Assembly (NCBI GenBank): GCA_013002045.1
Contig: JABDKV010000194.1
Location: 1-35,431, forward strand
From: Gammaproteobacteria bacterium
Lineage (GTDB): Bacteria; Pseudomonadota; Gammaproteobacteria; Steroidobacterales; JABDKV01
Reading direction: 5' to 3'
DNA: 35,431 nt
Each line of letters begins with the position of its first letter. Positions within the stretch are counted from its first letter, which is position 1. Position numbers and translations under genes: made by a program. The notes under the pieces were generated by a model that was not told where the DNA came from, ran no database searches, and saw only the letters and a program-made list of their open reading frames with translations. Below, one piece after another: positions 11,041-18,924 of the stretch.

Positions 11041-11787
11041 ATGAAAATACTGGTGTGTGCCAAACGTGTTATCGACTACAACGTCAAGGTACAAATCAAT
11101 CGTGAAGGTGACGGAGTGGTCACTGACGGTGTGAAAATGTCGATTAACCCGTTCGACGAAATCGCTATCGAGGAAGCATTGCGCATTCGCGATCGTGGTG
11201 AAGCCGACGAAGTCGTCGTTGCCAGCATTGGCCCCGGCAGTGCGCAGCAACAGCTGCGAACGGCACTGGCGATGGGCGCCGACCGTGCCATCCTGATCGA
11301 GACCGACGCGGCTATCCAGCCACTGGGCGCGGCACGCATCTTCATGCAGCTGGTCGAGACAGAACAACCCGGACTGGTGCTGATGGGCAAGCAGGCCATT
11401 GATGACGACTCCAACCAGACCGGCCAGATGCTGGCGGCGCTGTGGCACAAACCGCAAGCCACCTTCGTGTCCAAGCTGGAATTGGCCGATGGCAAAGCGA
11501 CGGCGACACGCGAGGTCGACGCCGGGCTGGAGACGATCGAGGTCGACTTGCCTGCCGTGGTGACGACGGATTTGCGACTCAACGAGCCACGCTTCGTCAA
11601 GATGCCCGACATCATGAAAGCCAAACGCAAACCGCTTGAGACGACGGCGCTGGCGGAACTCGACGTCGATCTCGGACCGCAACTGGCCGTCGCTAACTAC
11701 TCCCCACCACCGCAACGACAGGCGGGTGTCATGGTCGAGAGTGTCGACGAACTGGTAGCCGCATTACGTGACAAGGGGGTGATCTGA
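11041..11787 (+). CDS. etfB: Electron transfer flavoprotein beta subunit
   Basis: This 248-residue subunit forms the soluble FAD/AMP-containing ETF dimer with the next gene product. ETF accepts electrons from isovaleryl-CoA dehydrogenase and other acyl-CoA dehydrogenases. The start MKILVCAKRVIDYNVKVQ, the NPFDEIAIEEALR segment and MGADRAILIET are typical of ETF beta. So is GKQAIDDDSNQTGQMLA, which is the AMP-binding region. An AAGGA-type ribosome binding site overlaps the upstream stop. Its own stop overlaps the etfA start (TGATG), consistent with equal production of both subunits. Confidence 0.96.
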   Translation: MKILVCAKRVIDYNVKVQINREGDGVVTDGVKMSINPFDEIAIEEALRIRDRGEADEVVVASIGPGSAQQQLRTALAMGADRAILIETDAAIQPLGAARIFMQLVETEQPGLVLMGKQAIDDDSNQTGQMLAALWHKPQATFVSKLELADGKATATREVDAGLETIEVDLPAVVTTDLRLNEPRFVKMPDIMKAKRKPLETTALAELDVDLGPQLAVANYSPPPQRQAGVMVESVDELVAALRDKGVI

Positions 11788-12725
11788 TGGCCGAAGTACT
11801 ATTGGTTGCCGAGCATGCCGGCGGCAAGCTCAATCCGTCGACCGCCAAGTCAGTAACTTGCGCAGCTGCAATCGGGACCGTCACTGTTGCGGTGTTTACC
11901 GATTCCGACGACGGTGTCGCCAGTGCCGCCGCGCAACTCGACGGCGTCAGCAAAGTGCTGCTTGTCGAGTCGGCGCAAAATGCACAGGCGCTGGCCGCCG
12001 TGCTGGCCCCACAGGTCGTAGCTCTTGCCAGCAACTACACGCATGTACTGGCGCCTTCGACGACCTTCGGTAAAGACCTGTTGCCCCGCGTCGCAGCGCG
12101 TCTCGGTGTGCCCCAGGTCAGTGACATCATGACGGTGAAAAGTGAGCGCCAGTTCGGTCGCCCGATCTATGCCGGTAATGTCCTGGTCGAGGTCACGGTG
12201 CCCGATGACGTTACGGTCGTCGGCACAGTGCGTACTGCCTCGTTCAGTGCCGCCGCCACCGGCGACACAGCTGCGATAGAAAAAACCAGTGTCGATGCCG
12301 ATATACCGGATCACACCCGCTACGTCGGACTGGAAAGTCACGGCGGCGAGCGCCCGGACCTGCAATCGGCAAACCGCGTCGTCTCAGGCGGCCGCGGTGT
12401 CGGCAGTGCCGAGAATTTTGCCCTGATCTATAACCTGGCCGACAAGCTCGGTGCCGCTGCCGGCGCCTCACGTGCCGCAGTGGACGCCGGCTTCGTACCG
12501 AACGACATGCAGGTAGGACAGACAGGCAAGATTATCGCGCCCGATCTCTATATCGCGATCGGTATCTCGGGTGCCATCCAGCACATCACCGGTATCAAGG
12601 ATGCCGGTACCATCGTGGCCATCAACAAGGACGCCGACGCCCCGATTTTTGCGGTAGCGGATATCGGTCTCGCCGGGGATCTGTTCGAGATCGTCCCACA
12701 ACTGGAACAGGCACTGGACAGCTGA
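11787..12725 (+). CDS. etfA: Electron transfer flavoprotein alpha subunit
   Basis: This 312-residue subunit carries most of the FAD-binding site of ETF. The C-terminal FAD domain is clear: [14 protein letters not shown], then [23 protein letters not shown], then [15 protein letters not shown] and [15 protein letters not shown]. The N-terminal domain is less conserved, as usual. It starts inside the etfB stop and ends 2 bp before the acetoacetyl-CoA synthetase GTG. Position and pairing leave little doubt about its role as electron carrier for the acyl-CoA dehydrogenases in this window. Confidence 0.96.
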   Translation: MAEVLLVAEHAGGKLNPSTAKSVTCAAAIGTVTVAVFTDSDDGVASAAAQLDGVSKVLLVESAQNAQALAAVLAPQVVALASNYTHVLAPSTTFGKDLLPRVAARLGVPQVSDIMTVKSERQFGRPIYAGNVLVEVTVPDDVTVVGTVRTASFSAAATGDTAAIEKTSVDADIPDHTRYVGLESHGGERPDLQSANRVVSGGRGVGSAENFALIYNLADKLGAAAGASRAAVDAGFVPNDMQVGQTGKIIAPDLYIAIGISGAIQHITGIKDAGTIVAINKDADAPIFAVADIGLAGDLFEIVPQLEQALDS

Positions 12726-12727
12726 CG

Positions 12728-14668
12728 GTGGCTGCACCGGTCTGGAGACCGTCTCCCGAGGAGACCCGCAAGACGCAAATGGCGCAGTTCGCGCACTATG
12801 CGCACCTGCGTACCGGTCGCCGCTTCGACGATTACGACAGCCTGTGGCAGTGGTCGGTCGACCAGCCCGATGTCTTCTGGCCGACGGTCTGGGACTTTTG
12901 CGGCATCAAGGCCGAGAGCAGCTGGGACACCGTGCTGGAGAATCCCGATGCAATGCCGGGCGCTCGCTGGTTCGTTGGCAGCAAACTCAATTTCGCCGCC
13001 AACCTGCTGCGTCACCGCGGTCCCGACCCGGCCATCATTTTCCGTAGCGAGTCTGGGCAGCGACGTGAACTATCCCGCGACCAGCTGTGGCGTGAAGTAG
13101 CCCGGGTAGCGAGCGCATTGCGTGCGGCCGGTGTCAGCGCGGAAGATCGCGTCGCCGCTTACATGCCCAATATTCCCGAAACCGTGATCGCAATGCTGGC
13201 TGCATCCAGCATTGGTGCCACCTTTAGCTCATGCTCACCCGATTTCGGTGTGCAGGGCGTGCTCGACCGCTTTGGGCAAATCGAGCCCAAAGTCCTGTTT
13301 ACGGTCGATGGTTACCACTACAACGGCAAGGCGATACCGCTTGGCGACCGACTCGAAAAACTGGCGCAAAAACTGCCCAGTGTCGAACGCATAATTGTGA
13401 CTGAATTTCTCGGCGACACACCGGTGCCGCTGGACAATGCAATCGGCTGGGACGAATTCGGTAACCCAACCGATAAAATAGAATTTGCCGCGCTGCCATT
13501 CGATCATCCGCTGTACATCATGTATTCGTCTGGTACCACGGGCGCACCAAAGTGCATCGTGCACGGTGCTGGCGGTACATTGCTGCAGCACCTTAAAGAG
13601 CTGGTCCTGCACACCGATCTTGGACCACGCGACCGGATTTTTTACTTCACCACCTGTGGCTGGATGATGTGGAACTGGCTGGTCAGTTCGCTGGCCAGCG
13701 GCGCCACTATCGTGCTCTACGACGGCTCACCGTTCCATCCCGACCCCGAAGTATTATGGCGGCTGGCCGCAGACGAAGAGCTGACTGTTTTTGGCACCAG
13801 TGCAAAATACCTGGCAGCGCTGGAGAAAGCCGGCGTCCGGCCACGTCAACGGTTTGACCTGCGCAACCTGCGCGCGGTCCTGTCCACCGGCTCGCCGCTG
13901 GCGCCGGAGAGCTACGATTACGTTTATCGCGAGATCAGCGACAACCTGCAACTGTCTTCGATTTCCGGCGGCACCGACATCATCTCCTGTTTTGCCCTCG
14001 GCAACCCGGTGCTGCCGGTTCGACGTGGCGAATTACAGTGTCGTGGCCTGGGTATGGCTGTCCAGATTTATAACGATGCCGGGCAACCGGTCGAGAACGA
14101 GAAAGGCGAACTCGTCTGCACCCGGCCGTTCCCATCGATGCCGCTGGGTTTTTTCAACGATCCCGATGGCAGTCGTTACCACGCCGCCTACTTCGATCGG
14201 TTTGCGAATACATGGTGGCATGGCGATTACGCCCTGTTGACCAGGCACAACGGAGTCGTCATCTATGGTCGATCGGATGCTGTCCTCAACCCCGGTGGCG
14301 TGCGTATCGGTACGGCGGAAATCTATCGCCAGGTAGAAAAGCTGGACTTCGTACTCGAATCGATCGCTGTTGGCCAGGACTGGCGCGATGACCAGCGTGT
14401 CGTGCTGTTCGTGCGACTGCGTGACGGTGAGCTGACCGATGAACGACGGCAGGCAATACGCGACATTATTCGCAGCAACACCACGCCACGTCATGTGCCG
14501 GCCGTGATGGTTGCGGTCGAGGACATCCCGCGAACCATCAGCGGCAAGATAGTCGAGCTGGCCGTGCAGAACGTAATTCACGGCCGCGAGGTAACCAATA
14601 CCGAAGCATTGGCGAATCCCGAAGCGCTGGCGCTTTACCGCGACCTGCCCGAGCTGCAAGCAGACTGA
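12728..14668 (+). CDS. aacS: Acetoacetyl-CoA synthetase
   Basis: This 646-residue acyl-adenylate-forming ligase activates acetoacetate to acetoacetyl-CoA with ATP. It connects HMG-CoA lyase (7648) with the thiolase (1943). The N-terminal segment with VWRPS and the WQWSVDQPDVFWPTVWDF stretch are typical of acetoacetate-CoA ligases and distinguish them from acetyl-CoA synthetases. The ATP loop YSSGTTGAPK is at residues 266-275, SISGGTDIISCF follows, and the C-terminal catalytic lysine is K607 in RTISGKIVE. The start is GTG, only 2 bp after the etfA stop, and the length fits the family. Translation is probably coupled to etfA. Confidence 0.95.
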   Translation: MAAPVWRPSPEETRKTQMAQFAHYAHLRTGRRFDDYDSLWQWSVDQPDVFWPTVWDFCGIKAESSWDTVLENPDAMPGARWFVGSKLNFAANLLRHRGPDPAIIFRSESGQRRELSRDQLWREVARVASALRAAGVSAEDRVAAYMPNIPETVIAMLAASSIGATFSSCSPDFGVQGVLDRFGQIEPKVLFTVDGYHYNGKAIPLGDRLEKLAQKLPSVERIIVTEFLGDTPVPLDNAIGWDEFGNPTDKIEFAALPFDHPLYIMYSSGTTGAPKCIVHGAGGTLLQHLKELVLHTDLGPRDRIFYFTTCGWMMWNWLVSSLASGATIVLYDGSPFHPDPEVLWRLAADEELTVFGTSAKYLAALEKAGVRPRQRFDLRNLRAVLSTGSPLAPESYDYVYREISDNLQLSSISGGTDIISCFALGNPVLPVRRGELQCRGLGMAVQIYNDAGQPVENEKGELVCTRPFPSMPLGFFNDPDGSRYHAAYFDRFANTWWHGDYALLTRHNGVVIYGRSDAVLNPGGVRIGTAEIYRQVEKLDFVLESIAVGQDWRDDQRVVLFVRLRDGELTDERRQAIRDIIRSNTTPRHVPAVMVAVEDIPRTISGKIVELAVQNVIHGREVTNTEALANPEALALYRDLPELQAD

Positions 14669-14673
14669 GCCGC

Positions 14674-15762
14674 GTGGACCAGCTCGATCTGAGCCCCTGC
14701 TTCCGGGATGCGCTGGACCGTAGCGGGTATACCCTGGACACCGGCCAACGGAAAGCGGTCACCGCTCTTGACCGGCTGGCGCGGGCATTGACCAACCCGT
14801 CCCCCCGTTCACTTTTTCAACGTTGGCGGCGCATGACAAAAAAGCCCCCGCGTGGTCTGTACCTGCACGGTGGTGTCGGGCGGGGAAAAACATTCCTGAT
14901 GGACCTGTTCTTTGACTGCGTCGCAGTGGAACAAAAACGCCGCAGTCATTTTCACCAGTTCATGCAGGACACCCAGGACCAGCTTGGCGCGCTGGCTGAC
15001 CGTCGCGATCCTCTGCAACTAATCGCGCAACGAATCGCAGCCAACACCCGGGTTTTGTGTTTCGATGAATTCTACGTGTCCGACATTGGCGACGCGATGA
15101 TCCTGGGCACATTGCTCGAGGGGTTGTTCAGCCACGGCGTGACGCTGGTTGCCACATCCAACGTCGCACCAACAGAGTTGTATCGTGATGGGCTGCAACG
15201 CCAGCGCTTCGTGCCCGCCATAGAATTGTTGCAACAACACACCCGTGTTATGTACATCGGTGATGGCGACGACTATCGCCTGCGCTTGCTGGAATCAGCC
15301 GAGATTTTTCACACACCGGCCGACAACGAGGCGGACCGGGCGCTGGCGAGGTACTTCGACGAAATTGCACCCGACCGGGGTCGCAGTGGCATCATGCTGC
15401 AGATCGCCAATCGCCTGGTTGCGGCGCGCCGCGCCGCTGATGGTGTCGCCTGGTTCGATTTTGCCGAAATTTGCACGGCACCGCGCAGTGCTGCCGACTA
15501 TCTGGAGATCGCACGGCTTTATCACACTGTCCTGGTTTCGGGTGTGCCGTTGCTCGATGACACCCGTAACGACGACGCACGGCGCTTTATCTCGCTGGTC
15601 GATGTACTCTACGATCATCGCGTCAAGCTGATACTGTCAGCTGAGACTGAGCTGGAAACGATCTATCGCGGCGAACGATTGGCATTCGAATTCGAACGTA
15701 CCCGTAGTCGTTTACGTGAAATGCAGCAAACCGCCTATCTCGGTCAGGCCCACATTCCCTGA
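14674..15762 (+). CDS. zapE: AFG1/ZapE-family ATPase
   Basis: A 362-residue P-loop ATPase of the AFG1/LACE1/ZapE family, which in E. coli binds FtsZ and acts in cell division under stress; the mitochondrial relatives act in protein quality control. The Walker A motif is GGVGRGKT (residues 66-73) and the Walker B is CFDEFYVSDIGDA (D131, E132). TSNVAPTELYRDGLQR and the C-terminal RTRSRLREMQ stretch also match the family. It begins with GTG 5 bp after aacS and so shares the catabolic transcript, although its known role is unrelated to acyl-CoA metabolism. The length is typical. Confidence 0.93.
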   Translation: MDQLDLSPCFRDALDRSGYTLDTGQRKAVTALDRLARALTNPSPRSLFQRWRRMTKKPPRGLYLHGGVGRGKTFLMDLFFDCVAVEQKRRSHFHQFMQDTQDQLGALADRRDPLQLIAQRIAANTRVLCFDEFYVSDIGDAMILGTLLEGLFSHGVTLVATSNVAPTELYRDGLQRQRFVPAIELLQQHTRVMYIGDGDDYRLRLLESAEIFHTPADNEADRALARYFDEIAPDRGRSGIMLQIANRLVAARRAADGVAWFDFAEICTAPRSAADYLEIARLYHTVLVSGVPLLDDTRNDDARRFISLVDVLYDHRVKLILSAETELETIYRGERLAFEFERTRSRLREMQQTAYLGQAHIP

Positions 15763-15829
15763 GAAAAATTAAACCTTCATGAGCCAGCAACCCTCTAACG
15801 CGGAAACCCGTCAATACGAGACAATTTAT

Positions 15830-18070
15830 ATGCGCTGCAGCAGACTGCCTTCAGCTCTGGTCATGGTCCTGTTGGTGGGCCAGGTAGGTTGGGCTAACGA
15901 CTGCGACATAGCAGCGGCACCCGGGTCAGACCTGCCACATATACCGCGGGTCGATGGCGCCATCCGGGTAGATGGTGTGCTCGACGAGGCCCTGTGGCAG
16001 CAAGCCTGGCTGACAGAACTCGAACACGAAACCCAGCCTGGCGAGAACATCGCGCCCCCCGTGCAAACCGAGGTGCGCGTGGCGGAGAACGGTTCTCACC
16101 TGTACGTCGCGTTCAGCGCCCACGATCCGGATCCATCACAGATACGCGCCTACATTCGCGATCGCGACCAGTCCTACGATGACGATTTTGTCGGCATCGT
16201 GGTCGACACTTTCAACGATGAGCGCTTTGCCTTTGAGTTCTTCGCCAACCCCTATGGCGCGCAGATGGACCTGACCTACGATGATGTCGGCCAGAACGAA
16301 GACGATTCCTGGGATGCAATCTGGGACTCGGCAGGTCGCATTACCGCCAGCGGTTATAACATCGAGATGGCCATCCCACTGCAACAGCTACGTTTCCCAA
16401 AGTCGCAGGGTGTGCAGACCTGGGGCATCGACCTGGTGCGCAATTATCCACGCAGCAAACGTCACAGGATTGCAAACAATATCCAGGATCGCAGTCGTGA
16501 CTGCTATCTGTGCCAGTTACAGAAAGTCACCGGCTTCGCCTGTGCCGAGCCTGGCCGTAACCTGGTCGTGGCACCGACACTGACAGCGAATCGGAGCGAG
16601 TCCCGACCCGACACCGCTGCACCGCTGAGTGATCCGCAAACCGATATAGACCCAGGCCTCGACGTGCGCTGGGGTATTACACCGGACCTGACACTCAGTG
16701 GCACCATCAACCCCGATTTCTCGCAGGTCGAGGCCGATGTCGCGCAGCTGTCGATCAATGAGCGTTTTGAATTATTTTTTCCCGAGAAGAGACCGTTCTT
16801 CCTCGAAGGTGCGGATTTCTTCGATACCCGTGTCGATGCGGTCTTTACCCGTACCATTGCTGACCCGGACGTCGGGCTGAAGCTGGTCGGCAAACTCGAC
16901 AGCCACAACATTGGCGTCTTCGCAGCACGCGACACCAAGACCAATTACCTGTTTCCCGGGTCGCAGGGGTCGGGGACCGACACCAGTGACGAGGCCAATA
17001 ACGCCCTCGTTGCGCGCTACCGCTACGATGTCGGCCAGACCTCGGCGCTTGGCCTGCTGGTCACCGGGCGCGATGGCGCCGATTACAGCAACTGGGTAAC
17101 CAGCGTGGATGGCCGCTACCGTTTTACAGAGGCGGACAGCTTTAATTTCCAGTATCTCGATACACGTACGGAATACCCGGCCGCCATCGCTGCGGCCAAT
17201 GACCAGCCGCAGTCGCTCTCGGGCTCAGGAATCGATCTGGCCTATGATCATCGCTCACGCGAATGGCGTGGCTACCTGCGTTATTTCGAGCGCGATGACG
17301 AGTTTCGCGCCGACCTCGGTTTTATCACCCAGGTGGGCATCGACCGCAGTATCGTCGGTCTGCGTCGCAACTGGTATCCCGGCGAACGCTTTTCGCGAGT
17401 CAATGTGGGCGGTGACTGGGATATAACGCACGATTCACAGGGGCGGGTACTGGAGCGCGAAATCGAGGGCAGCATCTGGGCCGAAGGACCGATGCAGTCG
17501 TTTCTGGAAGCCGGGCTGGGCCAGCGCGATCGACTGTTCGGCGATACCCAGTACAACGAAAACTTCCAGTTTCTCTATGGCGAGTTCCAGCCACGGGGGG
17601 GTGTTGAAATCGAGATGTCCGCTTTGACCGGTGACCTGATCGATTTCGACAACGCCCGGCTCGCCGATTTGCTGCGACTGCGAGGCGAGCTCGAACTGAA
17701 TCTCGGGCGTCACCTCGCGCTTGACCTGCGTCACACCTACCAGGCACTGGACAGGCTCGACGATGGTTCATCGATCTTTGTCGCCAATCTCAGCGATGCG
17801 CGCGTCACCTGGCAGTTCAGTGTGCGCAGCTTCCTGCGGCTGGTCGTCCAGCACCAGGATATCGACCGCAATCTGGCCAACTACATCGACGATGTCGACA
17901 GCCGCTCACGCTCACTGGCGACCCAATTGCTCTATTCCTACAAGATCAATCCGCAAACCGTCCTTTTTCTCGGCTACTCGGACGCTTCCATCGATGGCGA
18001 TGAGTTGACCAGTTTCACCCGCATGGATCGCACGCTGTTTGCCAAGATTGGTTACGCCTGGCTGCCTTGA
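15830..18070 (+). CDS. DUF5916-type outer-membrane/secreted protein with CBM9-like N-terminal domain
   Basis: A 746-residue exported protein. From the ATG at 15830 it opens with a signal peptide: MRCSRLP, a hydrophobic stretch, then a cleavage site near GWA-ND. An in-frame ATG at 15779 would put 17 polar residues ahead of this, so I prefer 15830, with GAGA about 9 bases upstream. The N-terminal third is CBM9/DOMON-like (IRVDGVLDEALWQQAW; a strand-rich sandwich up to about residue 190). The rest matches DUF5916: DFSQVEADVAQLSINERFE and FFPEKRPFFLEGADFF, then many alternating strands ending in an aromatic-containing tail, as in an outer-membrane barrel. The function is unknown; transport or binding of a surface polymer is a guess. 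It is probably monocistronic or paired with the small gene after it. Confidence 0.85.
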   Translation: MRCSRLPSALVMVLLVGQVGWANDCDIAAAPGSDLPHIPRVDGAIRVDGVLDEALWQQAWLTELEHETQPGENIAPPVQTEVRVAENGSHLYVAFSAHDPDPSQIRAYIRDRDQSYDDDFVGIVVDTFNDERFAFEFFANPYGAQMDLTYDDVGQNEDDSWDAIWDSAGRITASGYNIEMAIPLQQLRFPKSQGVQTWGIDLVRNYPRSKRHRIANNIQDRSRDCYLCQLQKVTGFACAEPGRNLVVAPTLTANRSESRPDTAAPLSDPQTDIDPGLDVRWGITPDLTLSGTINPDFSQVEADVAQLSINERFELFFPEKRPFFLEGADFFDTRVDAVFTRTIADPDVGLKLVGKLDSHNIGVFAARDTKTNYLFPGSQGSGTDTSDEANNALVARYRYDVGQTSALGLLVTGRDGADYSNWVTSVDGRYRFTEADSFNFQYLDTRTEYPAAIAAANDQPQSLSGSGIDLAYDHRSREWRGYLRYFERDDEFRADLGFITQVGIDRSIVGLRRNWYPGERFSRVNVGGDWDITHDSQGRVLEREIEGSIWAEGPMQSFLEAGLGQRDRLFGDTQYNENFQFLYGEFQPRGGVEIEMSALTGDLIDFDNARLADLLRLRGELELNLGRHLALDLRHTYQALDRLDDGSSIFVANLSDARVTWQFSVRSFLRLVVQHQDIDRNLANYIDDVDSRSRSLATQLLYSYKINPQTVLFLGYSDASIDGDELTSFTRMDRTLFAKIGYAWLP

Positions 18071-18137
18071 ATCCGGGGCATGCGGCGACTACAGTCAGTT
18101 AGATAGCCACATAGTCGACGCCACAGCGGGAGACGAC

Positions 18138-18500
18138 ATGAACGAAGAAGTAAGCGCCATCAGCAAAGATGAACGCACATGGGGGATGCTCTGCCACCTT
18201 AGTGTCCTGACCGGGCTGTTCACCGGTGGATTCGGTTCGATCATTGCCCCGCTGGTAATCTGGCTCATCAAGAAAGAGGAAATGCCATTCGTCGACGACC
18301 AGGGCAAAGAAGCGCTGAACTTCCAGATCACAATGATGATTGCCTGCTTCGTCTCGGCTCTGCTGATGATCGTGCTGATCGGGTTCCTGCTGTTGCCACT
18401 GGTACTGATTTTCGACCTGGTGATGGTCATCATCGCATCAATAAAGGCTAACGACGGTGAGCGTTACCGCTATCCATTGACGCTGCGGCTATTGAATTAG
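18138..18500 (+). CDS. DUF4870 small membrane protein
   Basis: A 120-residue integral membrane protein of the DUF4870 family, function unknown. The family opening WGMLCHLSVLTG is at residues 17-28. A first hydrophobic span follows (about 20-45), then the conserved cytoplasmic segment FVDDQGKEALNFQ. Two close hydrophobic spans run from about 75 to 108. The ATG at 18138 is supported by GGGAGA about 7 bases upstream. The frame stays open to 18039, overlapping the preceding gene, but that extension has no family resemblance. Its stop is 1 bp from the stop of the convergent DCC-family gene. Confidence 0.88.
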   Translation: MNEEVSAISKDERTWGMLCHLSVLTGLFTGGFGSIIAPLVIWLIKKEEMPFVDDQGKEALNFQITMMIACFVSALLMIVLIGFLLLPLVLIFDLVMVIIASIKANDGERYRYPLTLRLLN

Positions 18501-18501
18501 T

Positions 18502-18924
18502 CTAGAAACGCTCGTTATCGGCGAGGCCGAGGTTGTTGATACGCGAGCGACCCAGCATCTTCAGTAACAGGTTGCGACCGGCCTTGAGTACCGGGTAGAG
18601 CACAGCTGAAAGGGTCTTCGACTTGAAGACGAGATAATTGAGCCGGTTAAAGAAACCGGAACGGCTGCTCATCAGCGACAAGGCGTGAATCGCATCACTG
18701 CCGTAATAGAGCTGCTCACCAGCGATCAGCACCATGCCCTCGTCGACATCGAGGCCGCGCGCGGTCAGGTCTTCCACTATCGGCCCGCCCTCGCGGGCAT
18801 CGTAAAGACGCAAGTCGCCGGCAGCTTCGCGGATACGCACCATGCGGCAGTAAGCGTTGCACATCGGGCAATCGCCGTCGTAAACGAGCACCAGGTCATC
18901 GTTGTCAGTCGCTGCCATAATCAT
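18502..18924 (-). CDS. DCC-family (DUF393) thiol-disulfide oxidoreductase-like protein
   Basis: A 140-residue protein of the DCC/DUF393 family, named for its thioredoxin-like motif, here YDGDCPMC with C19 and C22. The conserved segment YYGSDAIHAL follows near the middle. The C-terminal half is hydrophobic or basic and may touch the membrane. The biochemical role is not established; a thiol-disulfide exchange function is inferred from CPMC. Its start overlaps the end of the fadE-like gene by 20 bp (ATG at 18924), or 14 bp with the ATG at 18918, so it is the last gene of the minus-strand operon. Confidence 0.85.
   Translation of the reverse strand: MIMAATDNDDLVLVYDGDCPMCNAYCRMVRIREAAGDLRLYDAREGGPIVEDLTARGLDVDEGMVLIAGEQLYYGSDAIHALSLMSSRSGFFNRLNYLVFKSKTLSAVLYPVLKAGRNLLLKMLGRSRINNLGLADNERF

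Noticed and set aside
10567-11715. 382-residue open frame on the minus strand
   Set aside because: It is antisense to the end of ETF-QO and to etfB, both firmly identified. GC-rich coding strands give long shadow frames, and no family resemblance is seen.
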